A stretch of DNA of 64,000 bases from Chryseobacterium arachidis. Lineage in GTDB: Bacteria; Bacteroidota; Bacteroidia; Flavobacteriales; Weeksellaceae. Of this stretch, positions 18,137 to 26,772 are shown in pieces. The position numbers were made by a program, and so were the translations under genes. The stretch spans positions 1 to 64,000 of the forward strand of contig NZ_FQUT01000013.1 of the NCBI RefSeq assembly GCF_900129245.1, read 5' to 3'. Numbering within the stretch: the first letter of the stretch is position 1; every line of letters starts with the position of its first letter. The notes below the pieces were generated by a model. The model was not told the origin of the DNA. It worked only from the letters and a program-made list of their open reading frames with translations, and searched no databases.

Positions 18137-18327
18137 TAAGGTTCATTGTTAATCTGTTGTTCTAATTGAACAATTTTTGTTTTTAATCTCTTAAGCTCTT
18201 CTTCATTATATACAGAATTGCCAATATTTTCGGTAAAATCTGTAAACCTTTTGAAAAGTTTTCTTACAGTAAGATATACCAAAATTAATAGTAAGAAAAC
18301 TGCTATTTTAAAGATATTGATCTCCAT
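18136..18327 (-). CDS. Small single-pass membrane protein with C-terminal coiled coil
   Basis: The 63-residue product has one N-terminal membrane helix (IFKIAVFLLLILVYLTV), a basic stretch (RKLFKRF) that should keep the rest in the cytoplasm, and a C-terminal heptad-like helix (EEELKRLKTKIVQLEQQI). The gene lies 15 bp after the lipoprotein gene and overlaps the pyrophosphohydrolase gene by one base, which supports that it is real. Function unknown. Confidence 0.7.
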   Translation of the reverse strand: MEINIFKIAVFLLLILVYLTVRKLFKRFTDFTENIGNSVYNEEELKRLKTKIVQLEQQINNEP

Positions 18328-18342
18328 TTTTTAACTTTCATT

Positions 18343-19755
18343 TTAGAAATACTGATACGCTCCTGAGGTAGGATTTGATGTTCTTGAAACATTGGCGATA
18401 TCAGTCGGAACTGTTGCAGCTACCGCTGTACTTCCTTTTCCGATAGCCGGAGAACCCTGCTTGACTCTCAGATTCATCTGAGCCGCAAAATAATTAACAA
18501 ACAAAGGATCCTGATTTTTATCGGACTGAATAACACTTGTGCTGGTATCAAAATTAAATCCGGCCTCAGATGTACCCGAATATTTAATCAGACAGTTTTG
18601 AAGGGTAAAATTAAACAGCTGTCCGGGGGTCTGTTCAAAAACTACAGAATTCTCTCTGTCTGAATATACAATACTGTTTCTTACATTAAGAATCAATGCT
18701 CCCTGTTCTGTTTGGTTAGATTCGTTTTTCCATTCGTTGGTTGCAAAAATCCCGTTTCTGTTGTAAGAATGCAAAAGATCTGAATAATTGGCAATGGTAG
18801 CATGAGTATAATTATGAGTTCCGCCTCTGAAAATCCCGATTGCCGATTCCCCACAGTTGTTCATAACCAAATTGTTGGCAGTTACTGTAGAGCCCACCGC
18901 ATAAATTCCGTACTCCTGGAATGTGTGGATGAAAGAATTATTGATGGTGGCATTGGTCTGTTTCATTTCCAGTCCTCTCATCCCTCCGAAAAGTCTTGCG
19001 TAATTCATAGTAAGGGTAGAGCCGGCGTCCATTTTAATAGAATTCCAGTTTTTAGGAATTGTGTCATGAGCGAGATCGTTTCTGTCGCCACGAAGAATGA
19101 CATTATTGGCCAGAGTTCCGTTGATATTTAAAGTAGATCCGGAGAGAACTTTCATTCCGCTGTTTTTGTGGAAATATACTTTTGTCCCCGGCTGGATATT
19201 TAAAATCGTATTTTGATCGATCGTTAAATCTCCGTAAATAATTTTAGCCTTAGTATTGGTCCATGTCGTGCTGGTACTGATAATATTCGGGTTGGTAGGC
19301 GTTTTAATAAAAAATTCTGCATCCTGCACCACAGAGAATAAAACTACCTGCTGTTGTCCCGCCTGAGTCTGGAATAATATTTTGTCTTCTGCAATAGCCT
19401 CAGGGCCGGTAGCTGTGGGCGCTATTTCAACAAAAATATAGAGGCTGTCTTTTTTTCTTAAAGGAATATCTTTAAAATCATAGCCGGGCTTTCCGTCCAC
19501 ATTGATTTTATATAAAGAAGCAGCCCCTTTTTCAAGATGGATTCTTGGGATTAGAACATCTTTATCTTCATTATTATAGACCTTCACCGCATAGGTTTCA
19601 GAACGAACCTGATGATAAACGGTGTCGCAGAATACCGTATCTTTTGAAAAACTAAGTTCCTGAGAAGGAGCGTCAAAACTGATGTCGTCTTTATTACAAG
19701 ATACAGTCATAACAAGCATCCAGAAAGAAAAAGCCAGTAATAATTTGAATTTCAT
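18343..19755 (-). CDS. Lipoprotein with predicted right-handed beta-helix
   Basis: The 470-residue product has a lipobox (MTVSC|NKDD). The middle and C-terminal parts hold short repeated strand motifs rich in asparagine and glycine (LDLxxN-like: MNYARLFGGMRG, INNSFIHTF, ANNLVMNNCGESAIG), as in polymorphic beta-helix proteins. The N-terminal region (30-140) is a beta-sandwich-like domain. A -7 box TACATTTG stands at 19780-19787 about 25 bp before the ATG. It is the first gene of a minus-strand run leading to aroA. Function unknown; known in flavobacteria as a hypothetical lipoprotein. Confidence 0.8.
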   Translation of the reverse strand: MKFKLLLAFSFWMLVMTVSCNKDDISFDAPSQELSFSKDTVFCDTVYHQVRSETYAVKVYNNEDKDVLIPRIHLEKGAASLYKINVDGKPGYDFKDIPLRKKDSLYIFVEIAPTATGPEAIAEDKILFQTQAGQQQVVLFSVVQDAEFFIKTPTNPNIISTSTTWTNTKAKIIYGDLTIDQNTILNIQPGTKVYFHKNSGMKVLSGSTLNINGTLANNVILRGDRNDLAHDTIPKNWNSIKMDAGSTLTMNYARLFGGMRGLEMKQTNATINNSFIHTFQEYGIYAVGSTVTANNLVMNNCGESAIGIFRGGTHNYTHATIANYSDLLHSYNRNGIFATNEWKNESNQTEQGALILNVRNSIVYSDRENSVVFEQTPGQLFNFTLQNCLIKYSGTSEAGFNFDTSTSVIQSDKNQDPLFVNYFAAQMNLRVKQGSPAIGKGSTAVAATVPTDIANVSRTSNPTSGAYQYF

Positions 19756-19779
19756 CGAAATTAAAGTTTAAATAGGTTT

Positions 19780-19787
19780 CAAATGTA
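19780..19787 (-). promoter_or_regulatory. -7 promoter box TACATTTG
   Basis: Perfect Bacteroidota TAnnTTTG box on the minus strand, 25 bp before the lipoprotein start at 19755. No clear -33 TTTG was found. Confidence 0.45.
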
Positions 19788-19835
19788 ACGAAAATACTTG
19801 AAATTTCTTGTGAAGAAAAAAATATTAAGACGGTA

Positions 19836-19866
19836 TTTGGAAATTAGAAAAAATATTGTATTTTTG
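19836..19866 (+). promoter_or_regulatory. Promoter of rpmE2
   Basis: TTTG (19836-19839) and TATTTTTG (19859-19866) are separated by 19 bp, matching the Bacteroidota -33/-7 consensus. It leaves a leader of about 70 nt before the ATG, longer than for most genes here, which leaves room for leader control. Confidence 0.7.
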
Positions 19867-19937
19867 CACCCTAAAATTAGCAGAGAAATATCCATTACTA
19901 TTTCGAAAGCAAACTTTAATTTTTTAAAAATTGTATT

Positions 19938-20189
19938 ATGAAAAACGGAATCCACCCAGAAAATTATAGACTTGTTGTTTTCAAAGATATGAGTAACGAC
20001 GAGGTGTTTCTTTGCAAATCTACTGCAGAAACAAAAGATACTATCGAGTACGAAGGACAAGAATACCCATTGATCAAAATGGAAATCTCTTCAACTTCTC
20101 ACCCTTTCTACACTGGTAAAACTAAATTAGTAGACACTGCAGGTAGAGTTGATAAGTTCATGAACAAATACAAAAAATTCGCTAAGTAA
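19938..20189 (+). CDS. rpmE2: Large ribosomal subunit protein bL31, type B
   Basis: The 83-residue product matches bL31: MKNGIHPENYRLVVFKD at the start, then SSTSHPFYTGKTKLVDTAGRVDKF. It lacks the CxxC zinc ligands of type A bL31 and has the insertion typical of the zinc-independent type B form. It binds the central protuberance of the 50S subunit. The gene is monocistronic, with its own promoter and terminator. Confidence 0.95.
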   Translation: MKNGIHPENYRLVVFKDMSNDEVFLCKSTAETKDTIEYEGQEYPLIKMEISSTSHPFYTGKTKLVDTAGRVDKFMNKYKKFAK

Positions 20190-20210
20190 TTTTTGTTATT
20201 AAAAATATTT

Positions 20211-20241
20211 AAAGTCTTCCAATTTTTGGGAGACTTTTTTA
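20211..20241 (+). terminator. Terminator of rpmE2
   Basis: AAAGTCTTCCA pairs with TGGGAGACTTT and is followed by a T run, 22 bp past the rpmE2 stop. Confidence 0.85.
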
Positions 20242-20253
20242 TTTGTATTTTTG
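20223..20253 (+). promoter_or_regulatory. Promoter of the glmU-like gene
   Basis: TTTTTG (ends 20228) and TATTTTTG (20246-20253) are 17 bp apart; the start codon follows 40 bp on. The -33 part overlaps the rpmE2 terminator. Confidence 0.5.
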
Positions 20254-20293
20254 TTTAAACTTTGAATTTTAAACATTAAACTAAAAACTGACG

Positions 20294-21454
20294 ATGCAAC
20301 TCGTATTTTCCGATGCACAATACTGGGAAGATTTTCTTCCGCTTACTTTTACCCGCCCGATTGCAGAAATGAGATGCGGAATTCTTACTTTCTCCGAAAG
20401 ATGGCAGAAAATTTTAGATAATACAGAAGTTTCCTGGTTTACGGAAATGTATCTTCAGCAAAAATACAATGAACCGGAAAAAAGAGAAAGCCTGTTTTTA
20501 GTTCCGAATTTTTTGCCGACAGAAACGGTTGTACAGCAGATTAAAGATTTAAAGCAGGGTGAAGCATTGGTATATGAAGATGAATTGGTGGCTGCGAAAA
20601 TCAATATGGATGGTTTTTCTCTGCATCAGATCGAAAAAATGACGGACATTAAAGAAGAACTTGTTTTCTTTAAAAAACCGACTGATCTTTTTACGTATAA
20701 TAGAGAAGCCATAGATTTTGATTTTGAATTATTAACCAAAGGAAAAACGTCGCAGGAATTATCACCTACCAACGGATTTTTAGGAAATAGAGAAGATCTT
20801 TTTATTGAAGAAGGTGCAGAAATAGAATTTTCAACCATCAATACCAAAACCGGAAAAATATACATCGGGAAAAATGCAGAGGTGATGGAAGGCTGTAATC
20901 TTCGTGGTCCGATTGCACTTTGTGAAGGTTCTAAATTTAATTTAGGTGCAAAAATTTATGGAGCCACTACAGTTGGTCCACACTCGAAAGTTGGAGGAGA
21001 AGTAAGCAATATTATTATTTTCGGGTATTCTAATAAGGGGCACGACGGCTTTGTAGGAAATTCTGTGATTGGCGAATGGTGTAATCTGGGAGCCGATACC
21101 AATTCTTCCAATCTTAAAAATAATTACGGAAACGTAAAGCTTTGGAACTACAGAACCAAAGATTTTCAGGATACAGGCCTGCAGTTTGCGGGAGTGATTA
21201 TGGGGGATCATTCTAAAACGGCTATCAATACTCAGTTAAATACAGGAACGGTAATTGGAGTTGCTTCAAATATTTTCAAAGAAGGTTTCCCTCCAAACCT
21301 GATTGAAAACTTCTCATGGGGTGGTTTTAAAGATGATGAAAGATTTAAATTAGACAAAGCGTACGAGGTTGCGGAAAAAGTCATGGCAAGAAGAAAAGTG
21401 TCTTTAACGGATGAGGATAAGTCTATTTTTAAACATATTTTTGAAAATTATTAA
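20294..21454 (+). CDS. Alternative GlmU-type sugar-1-phosphate nucleotidyltransferase/acyltransferase
   Basis: The 386-residue product has an N-terminal part beginning MQLVFSDAQYWEDFLPLTFTRPIAEMRCGILTF and a C-terminal left-handed beta-helix of hexapeptide repeats (about 170-340: IGKNAEVMEGCNLRGPIALCEGS onward). This is the pattern of the Bacteroidetes-specific form of GlmU, thought to provide UDP-N-acetylglucosamine for peptidoglycan and lipopolysaccharide. The N-terminal part is shorter and lacks the classical LAAGxGTRM loop of GlmU, replaced by FTRPIAEMRCG. Pathway role is taken from the family; substrate specificity is not visible. Confidence 0.85.
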   Translation: MQLVFSDAQYWEDFLPLTFTRPIAEMRCGILTFSERWQKILDNTEVSWFTEMYLQQKYNEPEKRESLFLVPNFLPTETVVQQIKDLKQGEALVYEDELVAAKINMDGFSLHQIEKMTDIKEELVFFKKPTDLFTYNREAIDFDFELLTKGKTSQELSPTNGFLGNREDLFIEEGAEIEFSTINTKTGKIYIGKNAEVMEGCNLRGPIALCEGSKFNLGAKIYGATTVGPHSKVGGEVSNIIIFGYSNKGHDGFVGNSVIGEWCNLGADTNSSNLKNNYGNVKLWNYRTKDFQDTGLQFAGVIMGDHSKTAINTQLNTGTVIGVASNIFKEGFPPNLIENFSWGGFKDDERFKLDKAYEVAEKVMARRKVSLTDEDKSIFKHIFENY

Positions 21455-21585
21455 AATATATTTGAGCTTTAAGATGAAATTAACTCATTAAGTTACATGT
21501 CTTACAACAAAGTTTTAACTTAATAATTCTAAAATTCTTATCCGACTTAATGGTTTAAAATGGGTATGTTTTTGAAATAAAATAG

Positions 21586-21616
21586 AAACTTCAGAAAATT
21601 TTTTGAAGTTTTTTTG
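21586..21616 (+). terminator. Probable terminator after glmU-like gene
   Basis: AAACTTCA and TGAAGTTT form an 8-bp stem followed by a T run. It lies about 130 bp past the stop codon, and just before the ECF sigma operon. Confidence 0.65.
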
Positions 21617-21671
21617 TTTTTAATGTAATAAATTGTAAAAACAGATTGTCTTATTATTAGAAACAAAACTT

Positions 21672-22181
21672 ATGACCCAAGAAACTTTTAGTAATACGGT
21701 ATTCATTCTCAAAAATGAGATGTATCGCTTTGCGAAAAGGTTTATCATGAGCAACGATGAGGCGGAAGATGTCGTACAGGATCTGATGCTGAAATTCTGG
21801 CAGAAAAAAGAGGAGCTCGAACAATGCGGAAACTTAAAGTCCTATGCTTTGAAAGCCGTCCGGAACGAATGCCTGAACCGGCTGAAGCATCACGATGTAA
21901 AATTGGGATTCGCTGATATGCAGCTTCACCGGTCGGAACTTTACAGTATGGAAGTGAATAATCTGAAAGATCATATTATAGGTTTTATCAATCAGCTTCC
22001 CGAAAAACAGAAAATGGTAATCCATTTGAAAGATGTAGAAGAATACGAAGTTTCGGAAATTGCCGAAATGCTGGAAATGGAAGAGAATGCAGTAAGAGTA
22101 AATCTTATGCGGGCCAGACAAAAAGTAAAAGAACAAATCTCACAATTGATGAGCTATGAGCAAAGACAAATTTCAAGATAA
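21672..22181 (+). CDS. ECF RNA polymerase sigma factor
   Basis: The 169-residue product shows region 2 (AEDVVQDLMLKFWQKKEEL, about 31-50) and region 4 (INQLPEKQKMVIHLKDVEEYEVSEIAEML and ENAVRVNLMRARQKVKEQI) of group 4 sigma factors. It directs RNA polymerase to a small stimulus-linked regulon. Its 3' end overlaps the start of the next gene by 26 bp in another frame, and the next gene encodes a single-pass membrane protein, as expected for a sigma/anti-sigma pair. Confidence 0.93.
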   Translation: MTQETFSNTVFILKNEMYRFAKRFIMSNDEAEDVVQDLMLKFWQKKEELEQCGNLKSYALKAVRNECLNRLKHHDVKLGFADMQLHRSELYSMEVNNLKDHIIGFINQLPEKQKMVIHLKDVEEYEVSEIAEMLEMEENAVRVNLMRARQKVKEQISQLMSYEQRQISR

Positions 22182-22824
22182 ATACGATGAGGTCTTCCAA
22201 CATATAAAGGAAGAGAAAATGGATTGGGATTTTGAGGATTTCCTTAAAAAAGCAGAAGGAAAATCTGATGAGGCCGAAACTCCGGTTATCCCGATAGACA
22301 CTAAAACAAAACCTTCATTTCCGAAATGGTTCTGGATGGCAGCAAGTCTTGTTTTGCTTTTTAGTATCGGCTTTATGTTTAATTACAATAAAACATCTGC
22401 TGTTCAGGATAGGGCAAACTTGGTCGAAAATCAGATTAAAGATCAAAAGAATGATTTTATTGCAGAAAACAGCAATCCTGAAGAGCAGGTAGCGGTAAAC
22501 CATGTCAATGATACTCTCCCAAAGGCGAAAAAAGATTCTGTTTTTCAGGAAAGCCAAGTGGCAGAGAAAGATTATCTGGATGATATTCTGCCTAAAAGAG
22601 GGAGAATGAAAAAAGACAGAAAACCTCAATATGTCTATAATTCTGATGTAAAAACGGATTCTGCAGGATATAAGGATACTTACGTCATCGTCAACGGAAA
22701 GAGAATTACCAACGAAAAAGAGGCAATAGATGTAGCCACCTATTCCTTAATGAAGATGGGCAGTGAGTTTAAGAAAACTGTAGCCTCTGCCCAGAAAAAT
22801 GAAAACTTTGATAACGAATACTAA
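22156..22824 (+). CDS. Single-pass membrane protein, probable anti-sigma factor
   Basis: The 222-residue product has a soluble N-terminal part (1-57, MDWDFEDFLKKAEG), one membrane helix (about 58-75, FWMAASLVLLFSIGFMF) and a charged periplasmic C-terminal part. No zinc-binding HxxxCxxC motif is seen, so it is not a ZAS-type anti-sigma. Its position, overlapping the sigma gene by 26 bp, and its topology suggest control of the ECF factor. Role is inferred. Confidence 0.75.
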   Translation: MSKDKFQDKYDEVFQHIKEEKMDWDFEDFLKKAEGKSDEAETPVIPIDTKTKPSFPKWFWMAASLVLLFSIGFMFNYNKTSAVQDRANLVENQIKDQKNDFIAENSNPEEQVAVNHVNDTLPKAKKDSVFQESQVAEKDYLDDILPKRGRMKKDRKPQYVYNSDVKTDSAGYKDTYVIVNGKRITNEKEAIDVATYSLMKMGSEFKKTVASAQKNENFDNEY

Positions 22825-22828
22825 AGTC

Positions 22829-24118
22829 ATGAAAAATATACTATCCATATTATTTTTGTTTCTCAATAGTCTTGTGACGTTTTCTGCACAGACAGAGAAG
22901 CTCGATAAGCTCTTTCAGTCTTTCGAAAATAAAGGAGGAGTAACATCCATTGATATCAAGAAGCCTATGTTCAATCTATTGGATAAAATTGATATCAGCA
23001 GCGAATACCTTAATAAGATCCAACCGATCATGAAGCAGGTTGACGGGTTTAAAGTACTGATTGTTTCAAAAGCTACTTTTCCGGATAATCTGAAGTCTGA
23101 AAACCTGGGTATTATTGAAATGAATCAGAAAAAAACCGATTGGGTAAACCATTCATTAAGCCAATTGAATTTTAATGAACTGATGTCGTTAAAAAGCAAT
23201 GATGTTTCCATGAAGTTCCTGGCTGAAAGCGAGAAAAACAATATTCTTGAAAATCTTGTATTTAATATTGATTCTAAGGAAGAGAATGTTATTTTCATTC
23301 TGAACGGGAAAATGAAAATGGAGGATGTGAACAGGATCATCAGCTCTGCCGAATCGAAAACCAATACGGTTACGGTTAATAAAATAGCGAGCAGCTTTAC
23401 TTCAAGCAAGACGAATTCTTATGTTAACGGTGAATTCAGAAATGTTGGCAATTTTTCGGGAATCCATGTGAGTACCGGGCTGGTTGTTAATTTTACGCAG
23501 GAAAACCCTACGAGTGTTAGAGTCGTTGCCGATGCAGATAAGCTTCAATACATCGTTACCAAAGTTGAAGACGGGGTACTAAAAGTATATGTTGATAATA
23601 AAGGACAGAAGAATTTAAAGTTTAAAAATATAAACATTAATGTTTCTTCTCCGAAGATTAATACTATCAAGACTTCATCCGGAGCGATATTTAATGCTGT
23701 TGAAAATATACGTGAAAATAACCTGACTGTAGATGTTTCTTCGGGATCTGTAGTGAACGGCAGCTTTACTGTCTCAGAAAAAGCAAATGTAGAGTTGAGC
23801 TCTGGGGCTGTAATCAATTCAGAAATTAATACCAAAGATATCAACATCAAAGGATCGAGCGGTTCTGCTGCCAATCTCAGCGGTAAGGCCAATTGGGGAG
23901 CTGTTGACGTAAGCAGTGGTGCTGTTTGTAATGCAGAAGGTCTTAAATTTAATGTTTTGGATGCCGAATCTACTTCCGGAGCAGTTGTTTCGGGACATGC
24001 TGTCGAGGAGCTGAAAGCAAAGGCTTCTTCTGGAGGTATCATCAGATACAGAGGAAATCCTAAGATAGAATCCAATATCAGTAAAATTTCCGGTGGTGCT
24101 TTAAAGCAAATTGATTAG
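22829..24118 (+). CDS. Exported protein with DUF4252-like and DUF2807 (GIN) domains
   Basis: The ATG at 22829 is chosen over one at 22799, because it begins the signal peptide (MKNILSILFLFLNSLVTFSA) directly after the upstream stop. About 429 residues follow: a DUF4252-like alpha/beta domain (about 25-180) and a DUF2807 GIN-type beta-helix (about 205-425) with repeated SSGA/SSGS motifs (TSSGAIFNA, VSSGSVVNG, LSSGAVINS, GSSGSAANL, VSSGAVCNA). GIN domains are thought to act in head-group or adhesin-like roles at the surface; function is unproven. Third gene of the ECF operon and a likely target of it. Confidence 0.85.
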   Translation: MKNILSILFLFLNSLVTFSAQTEKLDKLFQSFENKGGVTSIDIKKPMFNLLDKIDISSEYLNKIQPIMKQVDGFKVLIVSKATFPDNLKSENLGIIEMNQKKTDWVNHSLSQLNFNELMSLKSNDVSMKFLAESEKNNILENLVFNIDSKEENVIFILNGKMKMEDVNRIISSAESKTNTVTVNKIASSFTSSKTNSYVNGEFRNVGNFSGIHVSTGLVVNFTQENPTSVRVVADADKLQYIVTKVEDGVLKVYVDNKGQKNLKFKNININVSSPKINTIKTSSGAIFNAVENIRENNLTVDVSSGSVVNGSFTVSEKANVELSSGAVINSEINTKDINIKGSSGSAANLSGKANWGAVDVSSGAVCNAEGLKFNVLDAESTSGAVVSGHAVEELKAKASSGGIIRYRGNPKIESNISKISGGALKQID

Positions 24119-24141
24119 AATATATATAAAAACTAAAAACC

Positions 24142-24642
24142 ATGAAAACTTTCAAAAACATTATTCTGATTATTTGTATGTTAGGTCTAATGCAGTCGTG
24201 TATTGTTTCAGAAAAGCCTAATATAGCCTATTTTTCAGAATCTGGCCGTGATTTTAAAGGAGCAAAATTTACAAGTATCAATGTTCCGATGCTGTTGGCA
24301 AAACCTTATATCAGAAAAGCACTGAGAGAAGACGGGGAGAGTGAAGACGTGATCAGGCTTGCCAGTAAGGTTTCGAAAATAAAGGTGATGACCGTAGAAA
24401 ATAGTAATCCAAAGCTGCTGAAAGACTTTTCGGATTATTTACTTGATAATCATTATGAAGATTGGGCCACGATAAAGCATGAAGGCGAACAGGTGAATAT
24501 CCGGGTGAAGCAAAAAACAGATGTCATAAAAAATATGCTGATCACTGTGAATTCTGATAAAGAAATCATTTTAGTAGATGTAAAAGGTAATTTTACGGCT
24601 GATGATATTTCGAAAATGATTGCATCCGCATCCGATAAATAG
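24142..24642 (+). CDS. DUF4252-like lipoprotein
   Basis: The 166-residue product has a lipobox (LMQSC|IVSEK) and a DUF4252-like domain that ends in ADDISKMIASASDK. This ending is paralogous to the DUF4252 part of the preceding protein (EDVNRIISSAESK), and VSKIKVMTVEN resembles VDGFKVLIVSK there. Last gene of the ECF operon, followed by a terminator. Function unknown. Confidence 0.83.
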   Translation: MKTFKNIILIICMLGLMQSCIVSEKPNIAYFSESGRDFKGAKFTSINVPMLLAKPYIRKALREDGESEDVIRLASKVSKIKVMTVENSNPKLLKDFSDYLLDNHYEDWATIKHEGEQVNIRVKQKTDVIKNMLITVNSDKEIILVDVKGNFTADDISKMIASASDK

Positions 24643-24688
24643 ACACATTCATATACAATCATATATCAAATTTTATTTTGTAAAAAAA

Positions 24689-24717
24689 GACCGTTTCCTA
24701 ATTGAAGCGGTTTTTTT
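24689..24717 (+). terminator. Terminator of the ECF sigma operon
   Basis: GACCGTTTC and GAAGCGGTT form an imperfect stem followed by TTTTTTT, about 45 bp past the last stop codon. Confidence 0.75.
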
Positions 24718-24765
24718 GATTTAAGTTATTGATTATTAAGTTTTATTTAAACTATCAAAATCAAT

Positions 24766-24796
24766 TTTCGTATCTCGCCGAAAAGTCTTAATTTTG
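24766..24796 (+). promoter_or_regulatory. Promoter of guaB
   Basis: TAATTTTG (24789-24796) is a perfect -7 box, with a weak TTTTCG 18 bp upstream. The ATG is 13 bp after the box, giving a very short leader. Confidence 0.55.
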
Positions 24797-24809
24797 CAAG
24801 AAAGTAAAG

Positions 24810-26270
24810 ATGTCTATTCATAACAAAATTGTAGAGACAGCCATCACTTTCGATGACGTGCTTCTAGTCCCTTCTTATTCAGAAGTTTTACCTAATCAGG
24901 TTTCATTAAAATCAAGACTTACCGACAAAATTACGCTTAATGTTCCTATTGTTTCCGCTGCGATGGATACCGTTACGGAAGCAGAATTGGCGATTGCTCT
25001 GGCAAGAGTGGGCGGTTTGGGTTTCATTCATAAAAATATGACGATCGCGGAACAGGCTGCACTAGTAAACAGAGTGAAGCGTTCTGAGAACGGGATGATC
25101 TCTGATCCGGTTACCCTTTCAAAAGATCATACTTTAGGTGAAGCTAAAGAATTAATGGCGAAATATAAAATCTCAGGTTTACCGGTTGTAGATGCAGATA
25201 ATGTATTGATCGGGATTATTACCAACAGAGACGTAAAATATCAGGAGAATCTTGAAGCAAAGGTAGAAGAGATCATGACAAAAGAAAATCTGATCACTTC
25301 TGATAAAAATACCAACCTTGAAAAAGCTAAAGAAATCCTTCTTAAAAACAGAGTAGAAAAACTTCCTATTGTAGATGCTGAAAATAAATTGGTAGGTTTA
25401 ATTACCATTAAAGATATCGACAATCAGTTAGAATATCCTAATGCCAACAAAGATCAAAACGGTAGGTTAATCGTTGGAGCAGGTGTTGGTGTAGGTGAAG
25501 ATACTTTGGAAAGAATTGAAGCTTTAGTAAAAGCGGGAGTTGATATCATCGGTATCGATTCTGCTCACGGGCATTCTATCGGAGTTTTAAATAAAATTAG
25601 AGAAATCAGACAGGCATATCCGGATTTGGATATCGTGGGTGGAAATATCGTAACGGCTGAGGCGGCAAAAGATCTTATTGACGCTGGAGCAAACGTTCTT
25701 AAAGTAGGTGTGGGCCCAGGTTCTATCTGTACAACGAGAGTTGTTGCAGGTGTTGGAGTTCCTCAGTTATCTGCGATCTATAACGTTTACGAATATGCTC
25801 AGACTAAAAACATTGCAGTAATCGCTGATGGGGGTATTAAACTTTCAGGAGATATTGTAAAAGCTATTGCAAGTGGAGCAGGAGCAGTAATGCTAGGCTC
25901 ACTTCTTGCAGGAACTGATGAAGCGCCGGGTGAAGAAATTATCTTCCAGGGAAGAAAATTCAAAACGTACCAAGGGATGGGAAGTCTTTCTGCCATGAAG
26001 AGAGGTGGAAAAGAGAGATATTTCCAGAGTGAAGCTAAGAAATTCGTTCCGGAAGGTATCGAAGGAAGAGTTCCAAGCAAAGGTAAATTGGAAGAAGTTA
26101 TTTTCCAGTTAGTCGGAGGTCTTAGAGCAGGTATGGGATATTGTGGAGCTAAAGATGTTACCGCTTTACAAACCGAAACCAAAATGGTAATGATCACAGG
26201 AAGCGGATTGAAAGAATCTCACCCTCATGATGTTATTATCACTCAGGAGGCGCCTAATTATTCTTTGTAA
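24810..26270 (+). CDS. guaB: Inosine-5'-monophosphate dehydrogenase
   Basis: The 486-residue product oxidises IMP to XMP with NAD+, the committed step of guanine nucleotide synthesis. FDDVLLVPSYSEVLP and VSAAMDTVTEAELAIAL mark the N-terminus, two CBS domains lie at about 95-205, then DSAHGHS, GVGPGSICTTRVVAGVG (catalytic cysteine), GGIKLSGD and YQGMGSLSAMKRGGKERYF (flap). All key residues are present. Monocistronic, with its own promoter and a strong terminator. Confidence 0.97.
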   Translation: MSIHNKIVETAITFDDVLLVPSYSEVLPNQVSLKSRLTDKITLNVPIVSAAMDTVTEAELAIALARVGGLGFIHKNMTIAEQAALVNRVKRSENGMISDPVTLSKDHTLGEAKELMAKYKISGLPVVDADNVLIGIITNRDVKYQENLEAKVEEIMTKENLITSDKNTNLEKAKEILLKNRVEKLPIVDAENKLVGLITIKDIDNQLEYPNANKDQNGRLIVGAGVGVGEDTLERIEALVKAGVDIIGIDSAHGHSIGVLNKIREIRQAYPDLDIVGGNIVTAEAAKDLIDAGANVLKVGVGPGSICTTRVVAGVGVPQLSAIYNVYEYAQTKNIAVIADGGIKLSGDIVKAIASGAGAVMLGSLLAGTDEAPGEEIIFQGRKFKTYQGMGSLSAMKRGGKERYFQSEAKKFVPEGIEGRVPSKGKLEEVIFQLVGGLRAGMGYCGAKDVTALQTETKMVMITGSGLKESHPHDVIITQEAPNYSL

Positions 26271-26288
26271 TAATAAATTAAATATAAC

Positions 26289-26326
26289 AAACACGGCTGT
26301 TTCAATATTGAGACAGCCGTGTTTTG
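26289..26326. terminator. Bidirectional terminator between guaB and KTSC gene
   Basis: AACACGGCTGTTTCAAT and ATTGAGACAGCCGTGTT form a long stem with one mismatch, followed by T residues. It lies between convergent genes. Confidence 0.85.
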
Positions 26327-26341
26327 TATTTAATATGTTTG

Positions 26342-26539
26342 TTAGTTGATCTTTTTATAGCTGAACTTTGTTTTAATCACATAATTTAAAAATCTTCCTT
26401 TGGATTGTACAGATTTAAATTTTTCAAAAATTTTCTCCGGGACATTGAGGTAATCATATACCGCCCCCGACTGATAAATGATTCGTAAAGTTTCAGTCTG
26501 AGGAAAATAAGTATAAGTATTGACTACTGATGAAGGCAT
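26342..26539 (-). CDS. KTSC domain protein
   Basis: The 65-residue product, from an ATG at 26539 (MPSSVVNTYTYFP), is a stand-alone KTSC domain: TLRIIYQSGAVYDYLNVPEKIFEKFKSVQSKGRFLNYVIK. A TTG start 15 bp upstream is possible. These small domains occur in bacteria and phages; one is fused to a lysyl-tRNA synthetase, and function is not settled. The conserved KG-F-N segment near the C-terminus is intact. Confidence 0.75.
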   Translation of the reverse strand: MPSSVVNTYTYFPQTETLRIIYQSGAVYDYLNVPEKIFEKFKSVQSKGRFLNYVIKTKFSYKKIN

Positions 26540-26643
26540 ACTAAGGTTATACAAAAAATGTTCCTCAATAAATTAAGGAATTGCGCCGTTTTTTAATTAA
26601 ATCTGTTTAAACTATTGGCTTGATAAAACTTATCCTAAGTATA

Positions 26644-26669
26644 AACCCACTCCTAAGAAGAAGTGGGTT
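26644..26669 (-). terminator. Probable terminator after RCC1-repeat gene
   Basis: AACCCACTCC and AAGTGGGTT form an 8-bp stem, about 100 bp downstream of the RCC1-type gene. The T run is short. Confidence 0.5.
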
Positions 26670-26772
26670 CGTATTTTATCAGGCATAAGTAAAAACTTAT
26701 ATCATCTTTTAAACATGAGGAGTATAAATGAATTATTTTTGCTCTTTCTATATTCCAACATGTGATTGATAA

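Noticed and set aside
22829..24118. Longer start at 22799 for the GIN/DUF4252 protein
   Set aside because: It would put ten charged residues before the signal peptide and overlap the previous gene; the ATG at 22829 fits better.
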